Origin: Phytophthora colocasiae
Taxonomy: Eukaryota; Oomycota; Peronosporomycetes; Peronosporales; Peronosporaceae
Direction: 5' to 3'
NCBI GenBank assembly: GCA_018806915.1
Contig: JAGKQI010000058.1
Span: forward strand, 434,001 to 498,000
DNA: 64,000 bases
In this document: in pieces, positions 21,434-31,449 of the stretch
How the letters are laid out: each line of letters opens with the position of its first letter
Position numbering within the stretch: the stretch's first letter is position 1
Notes under the pieces: generated by a model
Told to the model about the DNA's origin: nothing
The model's database searches: none
The model's input: the letters and a program-made list of their open reading frames with translations, nothing else
Made by a program: the position numbers and the translations under genes

Positions 21434-21554
21434 AGTGCTCAAATTGGACTATTATTTGTATCCACACAAAAAAATCATTAGCGCAACTTTAGCTGCTGCA
21501 CCATAAGACCTAATATGTCGTCTAGCCAGCCATTTTGACCCAAGCAGAGCAAGG

Positions 21555-23250
21555 ATGTCGGAGAAGGCGCCTCAAGTGCTGGGCGGCACGCGCCCCAACG
21601 TGGACGAGCGTTTCCATCTGAATGATGTAGACGAGAATGAGGCGAACAAGGCGTCGGCACCGTCCATCTATGCGCTGCAGGCTGAGGACGACGTGCCAGA
21701 GGTCACGACCATGGAGAGTCTGTGTATGAACTGTCACGAGGACGGCACTACGAAACTGCTGCTCACTATGATCCCGTACTTCCGCGAAGTTATCCTCATG
21801 TCTTTTGAGTGCGAACACTGCGGCTTTAAGAACAGTGAGGTGCAGTTTGGCGGTAAAGTGCAGGAACAAGGAGCCAAGATCGAGCTTGAGCTCACGGACA
21901 AGGAGGTGCGCCAATGTTACAGCTCAATCAGAAGTTGCCATAGAGTGCTGACCTTGTTACTGTTGCCCTGTGTAGGATCTCAACCGTCAACTGATCAAGG
22001 CCGACGCCGGCGTCATCTACTTCCCGTCATTGGACTTTGAAATCCCGCGTGAAACTCAACGAGGCAGCATTAACACCATTGAAGGTGTGTTGCAGAAGGC
22101 TATTGAGGACCTGCGTGAGAACCAGGAGCACCGTCGCGAGATTGATCCGGAAACCACTGAGAAGATCGACGAGTTCATCGCCAAGCTCGCTTTGATGTCG
22201 GCTGGCATCACACTACCGTTCACGGTAGTGTTGGATGACCCGTCAGGCAACTCGCACATTGAGAACCCGCACGCACCTGCTGTTGACCCGAAGCTGAAGG
22301 TCACGCACTACTACCGCTCGGAGCAACAGGACCTGGATTGCGGTCTGCAGCCCGATATGTCCCATGAAGCCCCTTCTCAAGCCCCGCGCGTTTTGCCACA
22401 CCGTAACGAAGGTCTGGACAAGTTCGTGGAGGAGGCCAATATCGCCAAGAAGGAGGTTATCCAGATCCCTGCCAACTGCTTCGCCTGCCAGGCTCCTGGC
22501 TTCTCGTGCATGTGCATGACAGACATTCCCCACTTCAAGGAGGTGATCATCATGTCGTTCAACTGCGAGGCATGTGGCTTCAAGACTAACGAGGTGAAGG
22601 CTGGTGGTGCCATCCCGCCCCAGGGCGAGCGCATTACGCTAAAAGTGGACCCGAGCAAGGACGCGGACGTCATGGATCGCGATATCCTTAAGGCTGACTC
22701 GGCATCCGTGAACATCCCTGAAATTGAACTGGAGATGGCACACGGCTCGCTAGGTGGTCTGTACACGACAGTGGAGGGTTTGCTGGATAAGGTTCGCCAG
22801 AATATTGAAGAGGGTAACCCGTTCGCTGTCGGTGACAGTGATGGAGGCCGTTCGCTGCTGAATGCGTGGTTGGCACGTCTTGACAATCTGAAGCGCGGTG
22901 CCGAGCCGTTCACACTGATTGTAGAGGATCCACTGGCCAACAGCTTCATCTACTCGCCGTTTGGCGCCGCTGAGGACGATCCGTACATGACAGCAGAGAA
23001 GTTTACGCGTACGGAGTACGACGACGATGTGCTGGGAATTACAGACATGAAGGTGGAGAACTATTCGTCTGAGGTCGGACTGGGTAGCATCACGGAGGAG
23101 GAGGAAGGTAAGGCTGCTGAGCCCATTCGTAGTGACAAGGAGACCATGGGCGGAGGCCGTGCCATTGACCCGTCCAAGTACCACCCGAACCCAGCGGCCG
23201 TCATGGAGGTTCGACAGCAGCTAGAGCAGCAGAAGAAGCAGGAGCAGTAG
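21555..23250 (+). CDS. ZPR1: Zinc-finger protein ZPR1
   Basis: Two exons, 21555–21905 and 21976–23250, joined across a 70-bp intron; 541 residues. ZPR1 is an essential eukaryotic protein that acts as a chaperone for eEF1A folding and is linked to growth signalling. The two ZPR1 modules are plain: first finger CMNCHEDGTTKLLLTMIPYF to CEHCGFKNSEV, second finger CFACQAPGFSCMCMTDIPHF to CEACGFKTNEVKAGG. Each is followed by its alpha/beta domain (e.g. GSINTIEGVLQKAIEDL and GGLYTTVEGLLDKVRQNI). Order and spacing are those of the full family. A Gln/Glu/Lys-rich tail ends the protein. Confidence 0.95.
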
Positions 23251-23418
23251 GATGAGGCTGCAATGGCGATATGTTCCAAGCAGAGAGGCTGGCAGAGCGC
23301 TTGCGATGAACACCCGCCATTGCGAATACAGCAGCACAAGGCACTCAAATAGATGACTACTTTTGGCCATTTTTTGTGTATAATAATTTGTGGCGCGTAA
23401 TTCAAATTTGCCACACGC

Positions 23419-24590
23419 ATGAAGTTTGAGGAAGACAAGGCTATGCCACGGAGGCCACAGCAGCCTGCACGTATCAATGCAGAGGTGGATGAGCGCTTAG
23501 AGGTTGTGCGTGTGGAGCAACAGCGCGGAACTGTCCATAATACGAAGAAACACACAGCAATGCCGTCGGAAGCTCATCTCAGTCAATTAAATAACGATGA
23601 TGCTGTGCTTCAGAGCGGGGTGACTTCGGTTATGGGTGGGGGAACTGGAGCTAAGAGTGATAGGAAGCTGACGATGGAAGAAAAACTGCGTCGCTGGAAA
23701 TTAACCAAGCAAAACAGACGCAAGAGCTCAAGCAATGTCTCTACGACAGTCAAGCGAAACTATGGAGGAAATACTTTACCCCACGCGATTAAGAAGTCTC
23801 GGCTTTCTCGAAATGCACCTGTATCGACTCCGTCCCCCAAGCATGCCGAATGTAGCTCCAGTTCTATACCTGTACAGGTACCTACACCAGCATCATCGAA
23901 CTGTGTCGTAGCGGATTCTGGACTCCAGACTGGAGCGCATGTGTTGGGACACAGGATAGTCCAATCTTTAATTATGAATCCTGTATTGAACAAGGGGCGC
24001 CAGATAGAACTGTCACTGTCAGCACCAGCAACCAGTACGGATAGCTCCGATAAATCACCAGATCCAAGTCCATCGCCCAAGAACTTGACTATACAACAGC
24101 CTGCGCTTCTTGCCAAGAACCTCATCCAAGTCGGTATCAAATTTGAGAAGCAGATTCGTGTCGTCACCGCCTTCAGCATTTTCAAGCGAGCGTACCATGT
24201 ACTTCCTACAAAGAGTGCAAAACTAATTGAGCGTTTATTGCTTCTGGAGCGCGAACATCCGAAAGTCATTGACCAAGTTCCATCTCAAGAAATGTCCACA
24301 GCAAATTACATGGCGAAAGTCCTCGAGCGCGATCTCATGGACGTGCTGAACCACGGTACTGAAAATGATCTCATGGAATTACATACTATTGGCGACAAAC
24401 GTGCCAGATTGTTAGTGGACATCCGACCCTTTCGACAGGTAATTGTGCACCCTCATCTCAAGTCTTTGTCGGACTACCTAACTCATGTGCTGTTTTGCAG
24501 CTTAAGGAACTGCAAAAAGTCCCTGGAATCTCAGCTAACACCGTCACAAGTCTGTACCAACACCACACGAAATGGGAAAACCACTTGTGA
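23419..24590 (+). CDS. Helix-hairpin-helix protein, similar to the KIF22 C-terminal domain
   Basis: Two exons, 23419–24438 and 24501–24590, joined across a 62-bp intron; 369 residues ending in WENHL. Residues 1–230 are low-complexity and basic. The C-terminal 140 residues are folded-looking: VVTAFSIFKRAYHVLPTKSA, then NDLMELHTIGDKRARLLVDI and, after the splice, LKELQKVPGISANTVTSL. The pattern LxxIGxKRAxxLV…LxxVPGIS is a pair of helix-hairpin-helix motifs, as at the DNA-binding C-terminus of the chromokinesin KIF22, but there is no motor here. A DNA-binding or chromatin role is inferred. Without splicing the frame runs on into the DIS3-like gene, so a naive model would merge the two. Confidence 0.6.
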
Positions 24591-24693
24591 CTTCAACTTT
24601 ATCTTTCTCACACGTCACACATTTCTAAATCAAAATGTAGCCATTGGTCATTCCCCTTCATCATTGGCCAAAAAATCCAAGAGCTACATTAAG

Positions 24694-27600
24694 ATGGCGA
24701 TGGCGTGGCAGCTCCAGGAGCAGGAGGAAGCTCGACGCCTGCGCTCTTTGCTCGAGCAGCAGCAGCAGGAAGAGGATGAAGCTCGTCAGTTGCGTGTGGG
24801 ATTACGTCAGTATGGAGGTCCACGCTGGGAGGACGTGCGCATAGACACCAGCTTCGTCGAGCGTAGTCGACGACGCAAACCTGGCGCTATGAAGGCTCAA
24901 GAGCGATATTTAAGGCGCGACGTACATTGTGGTGTGGCCTCCTGTACCTCCTGTCGTCGTGCACGTGCGTTGCTGCCGGGTAAAGTTCTCCCAAGAGTTA
25001 AAGATGGGGAATACGTGGTACCGGACGCTTTCAGTTTGTTGCAATGCATGGAGCTTCTAGAGGAAGAAGCGCTTTTCTTCCGTGCTGCGCCTCGTCTTTT
25101 AGTATTGGAGAGTGTGCTGCAAGCTGCGTTGAGACTAGCGCCAAGTCGTGATGCTTCTAGACTCCGGAAGTTCTTCAGAGGTGAAGACCAGCGCATTGAT
25201 GGAGGAGTTAGCGTGTATTTGTTCCCAGATCAACACCATGTCGAGACGTTTGTGGAGACTGCAGCTGTGGGTGAATTACAGATGGCGAGAGATGATAGAG
25301 CGGTGCTTAAGGCTGTGGAGTGGTATGTTTCCCAAGGTCACTTACCCCCTGAAGCGAAGTTGGTGTTTATGACGAGGGATGTCGATGCGCTGATCAGTTT
25401 GCAACTCGTTGCACAAGCCAATGCCCAAGCAGTCACATGTGAGACGTTCTTAATGGAGAGACTACCGCCAAAGTCGCCAGATACAGCCTTCTTGTTGGAG
25501 CTTGCAGCTAATACGGCGGAGGCATTGCGTTATGAGGAGATACAACGACGTCCGGACGAGAACGGAAATGTATTGAGCTCACAAGCAGAGTTTACCCCGC
25601 ACTTGAAGCTATCCCAGTTGGAAGATTTACTGGCTCAATGTTCGTCTCGGATCCTGGCAGGAAAACTGGAAGTGAACACGCACAACCCGATGGAAGCCTA
25701 TGTGCTGGTTGAAGGACCACAAGCAATTGAGAAAGTATTTGTTTGTGGACGACCTGGGATGAATCGTGGTGTACATGGAGATCGCGTGGTGGTGGAAATG
25801 CTGCATAAGGCATACTGGCGTGCTCCACAAAGTGATCGCTTGCTGGTGCACTACTCACCAGACGAGAATGAGCGTAAACTCGAATCTGAAGGTGTCGAAG
25901 AAGTTGTAGACGAGCATGAACCTGGTGCGATCCCCACTGGTCAAATCGTGGGTATTCTGAGCCGTTCACCAAAGTATCATGTGGCAACAGTGATCGCATC
26001 GACTGTAAACGCCGGTGACGACTACGCATTAGCTGTTCCGATGGACCAGCGTTTGCCCAAAGTCCGCATTCGCTCTCAGCGACTTGATATTTTGCTGGAC
26101 AAACGGCTCAAAGTGGTAATTGACAGCTGGGCCGTTGACAGCACTTACCCGAATGGACACTACGTTGGGATTCTGGGTGCTCCTGGGAGTTTACAGACGG
26201 AACTAAGCGCTCTGCTTGTAGACAATGAAGTGGAGGAAGCACCTTTCAGTGAAGCAGCACTCGCTTGTCTACCGTCAAGTGACGAGTGTTCAATCGATAT
26301 CGAAGGTGGTCGTGTGGCCGAGTGTTCAACTGCAAAAAGACCAACTCGCTGCGGTTTGCTTAACTGGAACGTTCCGGAGGAGGAGGTTCCCCGACGTCGT
26401 GACCTGCGCAACACCCACCGCGTCTTCAGCGTGGACCCTCACGGTTGTCAGGACATTGACGATGCCATGTCAATCCGACGCTTACCCAATGGCAATGTGG
26501 AACTTGGTGTCCACATTGCTGATGTCTCCTATTTTGTGGAGCATAACTCAGCATTGGACTTAGAAGGCAGGCGCCGTGGAACGACAGTGTATTTGGTGGG
26601 CCAACGGCTGGACATGCTTCCATCGGTGCTTAGTGCTGACTTGTGTTCACTTCACGAGAATCGAGATCGCTTTGCAGTGAGTGTGGTGTGGGAATTGGAC
26701 GGGAAGAATTACGATGTCGTGGAGGGTTCAACGTGGTTTGGTCGCACCATTATTCGCAATTGCTCGTCGATGACCTACGAACAAGCCCATCGCCTGCTTC
26801 AGGGTGTAAATGCCGATGCGGATGATTCTCCGCGTAGTGGTACAGCGAAACTGCAAGCGCCGAAAGAAGAACACGTCGAGGGTGTTGCAGGAGGACGAAT
26901 TCCCTTAGAGCTTCAGCAGCTGATCCGCGAGGACCTTCGTATCCTCACCGATGTAAGTCGCCGCCTAGGACGGACCCGTGGATCTCAAGGTGGTTTGGAT
27001 CTGTCCAAGCAAGAAGAAGTGCGCTTCTCTCTAAATGTCTCGGAGTTGGGCAAAGAAGACGTGGAGATCACAGTGAAGGAGAGTTTGGAAATTCACGGCA
27101 CGATTGCAGAGCTGATGATTTTCGCGAATTCGACTGTAGCTCGCAGGCTGGTGGAGCGATTCCCAACCCACGCACTGTTGCGTCGGCATCCTCCGCCGTC
27201 GGGAGATCGGTTCACTCAGCTGGTTCAGCTGGCTAAGGCACGCGACGTTGTGATTGACGCTACCAACAATTTCACGCTGCAGCAGTCGCTCACAGCGGCA
27301 GAACGCTCAGGACGCATGGACAGCAAGACTATGTCTCTACTCAAGTCTCTTGCTGTTCGCGTAATGACTGAGGCGGAGTATGTTAGTTCGGGAGCTGCCG
27401 CAGCGGGTGATGCGGCTACTGCAAACGGCGACGTCACTCGCTTCGCACACTATGGTCTGGGTTTACAGTACTACACTCATTTTACGTCGCCCATCCGCCG
27501 ATACGCCGACGTCATTGTGCATCGGCAGCTGTTAGCTTCACTTGAAGCTCCAAGATTGACACCCAAACGCTCCCCAGTTAACGTTGCTTCATCGCTGGTA

Positions 27601-28788
27601 CTTCCAAAGACGCTGGCACCTTCAGTACTCGAAATTGATGACGACGAAGATTTTCTGGATGATCTCATATCGTCAGTAGATAGCCAGCTACATGTAGCTA
27701 CAACCTCTCCAATCGAAGAAGCTCCTGCCGAAGTTGACAAAGCGATCATGGATGGAGAGAAGCTGTTCCCACCAGAAGAGCTTGTCCCGCTATCTCGACA
27801 CCTCAACAAAAAGAACCGGCAAGCCAAGCTTGCAGCTCATGCCTGTGACGAATTGTTCCTCGCTCTCTACTTCAGCCATCACACGGTGAAAGTCCCAGCA
27901 ATCATCACAGCACTCAAGCAGAATGGCTTCATCGTGTATGTGCCTAAGTATGACCTTCGTGCGCCAGTGTATCTGCGGGACAAAAGCGGTGTTGTGCAAA
28001 TGGATCCGTTGTTGCTAGGTGTGCGGATTGTGGACACTGATCCAGCTACTGGAGCATTCGCAGGAGCTGAAAGTATTCGGAAGATCCCTCAGGCCCAGCT
28101 CGTCTGGGATGACTCGGAGCGCGAGTCACTGGAAGTTATAACTTCAGAGAATCATCGCACAGTATTTCACATTCTGGACGAGGTGGAAGTCCAAGTGTCT
28201 TGCGATCTCACAGATTCCGGTGCCCGCGTGCCTCAGCTTCAACTGCTACTAGTTGGCCGCGCCAGTGCTTCGCGTAAAAAGCACATTGCCTCATCACTTT
28301 CCGAGCTGCAACGTGTTGTTCAAACCAAGAGTGAGGTTGACAAGGGCACACCTTCAGCTGAAGTGAAAGTGGTGGAGTCCAGTACCAGCGAAGCAGCATC
28401 CCCGTCGAATTTGTACCAGCTGCTGTTGAATGCTCCCAACATTTCTCCGTCTTCAAAATCCCTTGCACGTCAGAAGTCAACACATCAGGAAGAGGACGGC
28501 AAGAAGAAGAAGCCTAGTTTCAAGCGTCGAGGCCCTGGTCGTATGGTATTTGGAAACTTTTCGACCAACTCACGGCGTCACTACCAGCATAAACTTGCAC
28601 AGTACATGAATGAGCGATCGGAGGAACGCGAGGACGAGCTGAACATTCAGCGGTATGACAATGGGTCCTCTACTATGTCTGCCACTGAATCACGTCGTGC
28701 TGAGCGCGAAGTTCTCATACGCACGCAGAAATTGGCTGCCGAGAAGAGACACGACCGCATCAATCGACGCAACAAAGCTGGACAGTAG
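24694..28788 (+). CDS. DIS3-family 3'–5' exoribonuclease (DIS3/DIS3L-like, RNase II fold)
   Basis: Intron-free, 1,364 residues from ATG 24694. DIS3 proteins are the processive exonuclease of the RNA exosome. The start MAMAWQLQEQEEARRL leads into a CR3-like Cys motif (YLRRDVHCGVASCTSC) and a PIN-like region with YVVPDAFSLLQCMELLEEEA, closer to DIS3L than DIS3. I do not see a full set of PIN acidic residues. Cold-shock regions follow. The RNB domain carries FSVDPHGCQDIDDAM (about residue 580), with the acidic metal-binding cluster intact, and HFTSPIRRYADVIVHRQLL (about 928). An S1-like region and a very basic tail (KKKKPSFKRRGPGRM onward) end the protein. Exosome association is inferred from the family. 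It ends 118 bp from the convergent CDPK. Confidence 0.9.
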   Translation: MAMAWQLQEQEEARRLRSLLEQQQQEEDEARQLRVGLRQYGGPRWEDVRIDTSFVERSRRRKPGAMKAQERYLRRDVHCGVASCTSCRRARALLPGKVLPRVKDGEYVVPDAFSLLQCMELLEEEALFFRAAPRLLVLESVLQAALRLAPSRDASRLRKFFRGEDQRIDGGVSVYLFPDQHHVETFVETAAVGELQMARDDRAVLKAVEWYVSQGHLPPEAKLVFMTRDVDALISLQLVAQANAQAVTCETFLMERLPPKSPDTAFLLELAANTAEALRYEEIQRRPDENGNVLSSQAEFTPHLKLSQLEDLLAQCSSRILAGKLEVNTHNPMEAYVLVEGPQAIEKVFVCGRPGMNRGVHGDRVVVEMLHKAYWRAPQSDRLLVHYSPDENERKLESEGVEEVVDEHEPGAIPTGQIVGILSRSPKYHVATVIASTVNAGDDYALAVPMDQRLPKVRIRSQRLDILLDKRLKVVIDSWAVDSTYPNGHYVGILGAPGSLQTELSALLVDNEVEEAPFSEAALACLPSSDECSIDIEGGRVAECSTAKRPTRCGLLNWNVPEEEVPRRRDLRNTHRVFSVDPHGCQDIDDAMSIRRLPNGNVELGVHIADVSYFVEHNSALDLEGRRRGTTVYLVGQRLDMLPSVLSADLCSLHENRDRFAVSVVWELDGKNYDVVEGSTWFGRTIIRNCSSMTYEQAHRLLQGVNADADDSPRSGTAKLQAPKEEHVEGVAGGRIPLELQQLIREDLRILTDVSRRLGRTRGSQGGLDLSKQEEVRFSLNVSELGKEDVEITVKESLEIHGTIAELMIFANSTVARRLVERFPTHALLRRHPPPSGDRFTQLVQLAKARDVVIDATNNFTLQQSLTAAERSGRMDSKTMSLLKSLAVRVMTEAEYVSSGAAAAGDAATANGDVTRFAHYGLGLQYYTHFTSPIRRYADVIVHRQLLASLEAPRLTPKRSPVNVASSLVLPKTLAPSVLEIDDDEDFLDDLISSVDSQLHVATTSPIEEAPAEVDKAIMDGEKLFPPEELVPLSRHLNKKNRQAKLAAHACDELFLALYFSHHTVKVPAIITALKQNGFIVYVPKYDLRAPVYLRDKSGVVQMDPLLLGVRIVDTDPATGAFAGAESIRKIPQAQLVWDDSERESLEVITSENHRTVFHILDEVEVQVSCDLTDSGARVPQLQLLLVGRASASRKKHIASSLSELQRVVQTKSEVDKGTPSAEVKVVESSTSEAASPSNLYQLLLNAPNISPSSKSLARQKSTHQEEDGKKKKPSFKRRGPGRMVFGNFSTNSRRHYQHKLAQYMNERSEEREDELNIQRYDNGSSTMSATESRRAEREVLIRTQKLAAEKRHDRINRRNKAGQ

Positions 28789-28906
28789 ATTGAAGTCATG
28801 GTCAAATACAAAACGATGCCCAGTAGGGCGATTTTTCTGCTATTGCTAGGCAAACTTGTGCTGCTGTAGTAATTGTATCTTCGTGTGCCTGGTCATTCGT
28901 GCCTGC

Positions 28907-30722
28907 CTACAGCTCAGTCTCCTTGATGGGGGATGGGGGGACATTACCACCCACGTACTGTGCAGCAGACAGGAAACTATTGTCGTCCAGGCTGTCCATT
29001 TCAGAATCGTCGCCGTATCCCTTACGGTTCATCATCGCCACAAACTCCTCGAAGCTGATCACGCCATCACCGTTAGCATCCACATCGTTAATGATCTCTT
29101 GCGCCTGTTCCTCGGTGCCCATGAACTGCACGAGATCCGCCTTCGTGATCGAGCCTGCGCCGGTAGTGTCGAAATAATTAAATGCATTGATGAGATGCTC
29201 CTTCTGGTTGGCCAGGTTACGCTTCATGGTAGCCGCCAGGAACTCCGGGTAGTCCACAAGCCCATCTCCATCAATATCGATACCCTTTACCAGCTCCAAA
29301 ACCTCCTCTTCGATCATGCCCAGACCAGTGTCACGCAGAGCCTCAGCCAACTCGGACACAGTAATCACACCGTTGCCATCCGTATCGATAGCCATGAACT
29401 GGTTCTTGAGCTCTGCAATCTCGCCCTCGGTGGCCAGATCGGCAATGACGCCAAGTGCAGCCTTCTTGAGCTTGTTGTTGCCCGTGAACCGCTTCAAGCT
29501 CGAGAAGATGTTCGGGTTCAGCGTCATGCTCGATCTCGGCGCCGAACCTGAGATCCACGGGTGACGCAGCACCTCATCAGCAGTTAAACGCTTCGACGCG
29601 TCCACAAGCAGCAAGTGGCTGATGAGATCCTTGGCCTCGTTACTTACGTTCGTCCATTCAGGCGAGTCGAAGTCGTAGCGACCAGCACGCACCGAAGCGA
29701 AGATTTCCGGATCTGTGTCTCCATAGAACGGAGGGTATCCACACAGCAAGATGTACATGATGACACCGATACTCCACAGGTCACAAGATTTGTCATAGTG
29801 GCGGCCCAGCACTTCCGGTGCAATGTAATAAGGCGTTCCCACTCGGGTTGTCATAACACCGGCGCTAAGTCCATCATCCATACGGGAAAGTCCAAAGTCA
29901 ATGACCTTGAGCTCAGCCTCTTCAGCCTTGGTGGCGAACAGGAAGTTTTCAGGCTTCAGGTCTCGGTGGCAGATGTCTCGGTCGTGGCAGTGCTTGACAG
30001 CGTCACAGATCTTGCGCACAAGCACAGCGGCGTCGGCCTCGCTATAGTGACCACGTGCAATGATGCGGTCGAAGAGTTCTCCACCCGTGCAGAGCTCCGT
30101 GACTAAGTGTAGGTGACGGTTGCTCTCGCACACGTCGTAGAGCTTAATGATATTCGGGTGATCCAATGTCTGATCAAGGAATTTGATTAAATTAGAAATA
30201 AGATACCACATAAAGTTAGAAATGATCCAATATTTAGAAACGTACCTTGAGAATGCTGATCTCGCGTCGCATGGTCTCCGGACGGCTGACCTTGGCCTTG
30301 GGGATGGTTTTAATAGCCACCTTCTCGCCTGTGGCTTTGCTAATACCCACACGGACAGTGCCATAGTGGCCATGGCCCAGTTCCTTCTTCTCAATCTCAT
30401 AAAACTCGTTCACGTCGCGCAATTCGCCCGTAATCTGTAGAAACAGCCGCACAGTGAGTTACAATTACTGCTGCAATGCAATAGACCATCACTCTGTTCG
30501 TACCAGCTCTTTGAACGCCTTGCGCTCGCGCGTTTGCGGGTTGCGACGCACTGCGGCGGGCGCGGCAGGAGGCACGGGAGCAGGTGCAGACGTGGCTTGA
30601 GCGGGCGTCTGCTGGGCCTGAGCCGCTTTCTGCTGCTGTGCGCGGCGGTGGGACGCGTTGTTGCGCTTGCCGTGCGGCCGCACGTTGGCGGCGCCTGCGT
30701 TGCTGCTGCTGCTGTTGCCCAT
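28907..30722 (-). CDS. Calcium-dependent protein kinase (CDPK) with four EF-hands
   Basis: Three exons: 30722–30504, 30434–30246 and 30169–28907; 556 residues. It begins MGNSSSSNAGAANVR, a good N-myristoylation signal but with no nearby palmitoylation cysteine. An Ala/Pro/Gln-rich linker leads to a kinase domain with a glycine loop (LGHGHYGTVRVG), VAIKTI, catalytic HRDLKPENFL, DFGLSRM and GTPYYIAPEVL. A CDPK autoinhibitory junction follows (FSSLKRFTGNNKLKKAALGV). The four EF-hand loops are DTDGNGVITVSE, DIDGDGLVDYPE, DTTGAGSITKAD and DANGDGVISFEE; the third has Ala and Ser within the loop and may bind calcium less tightly. Calcium directly activates such kinases. An upstream in-frame extension was rejected because it would bury the myristoylation signal. 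Confidence 0.95.
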
Positions 30723-31449
30723 AGTGGGGAAAGGGGCCGAATCTGGAGTGAGGGAGGGCAGGAAAAATTTACATTCCCTTCCAAAAGAGATCGCAGATCT
30801 AACGATGGGTACAAAGTTAGGACTAAAATCCGGCAAAAATCCAAAAGTTTACCACCAAACGAGAAATACTGTCATGAACAGCAAGGTTGCTACATGTACA
30901 ACCATTTTTGTACTACTACATGTAGTACAATGTTATTATAAAAACGAGAACTGCTGCAACCCTTCTCGTTGCATTCACAAATGTACCCAACAGTAAAGCG
31001 GGCTGATGATATTGTACCCGTAGGCGCTGCAGCACAGCTGTTGGAGGTCGTCCGAGTTCTCCGTTGATACACTACGCTGTCGCTTCCTGGCCATTGGCAT
31101 CCCCTAATACTCTTGAGTCTTGCTACGGAGCTCTTGTCTTCGTAAATGAGCAAGAAGAAGAGCTTGTAAGGCGCTGGAGGGCGACGATCCACTTCCAAGC
31201 ACGAAGCTGGAGAGTGCAGCATGGGTGCAAGGCTAGTCCATCTTTTTAAAGATTTAAATAAAGAGTTGGTCACATGGTTTTTTATTCCCAGTTGAAGAAC
31301 ACCGAGTTACGTTGCGTCAGAGATTTACGTTGCTTGATAATCATTGTGATTCCAGGCGTAATCTATGATGAAGCCATTTGCGCGACACTTGTTGCACGAA
31401 CTCCATCGCTATTACGCCCGCCGTGCCACGTAAAATTCCCACATCAAGC
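30723..31449. other. Intergenic region upstream of the CDPK with paired TACATGTA palindromes
   Basis: No gene seen. Two TACATGTA sites at 30891–30898 and 30917–30924 lie about 170–200 bp upstream of the CDPK start; the second sits in the longer palindrome GTACTACATGTAGTAC-like sequence near 30910–30929. Confidence 0.45.

Noticed and set aside
23419..28788. A single 1,789-residue HhH–DIS3 fusion protein
   Set aside because: Good splice signals at 24439 and 24500 lead to a stop at 24590 and complete the HhH motif; the bridging residues look like intron and intergenic sequence.
30170..30400. Unspliced CDPK frame as coding
   Set aside because: It reads through the intron at 30245–30170, which has GT–AG ends and interrupts the kinase N-lobe.
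30723..30836. N-terminal extension of the CDPK
   Set aside because: It would bury the MGNSSSS myristoylation start typical of CDPKs.
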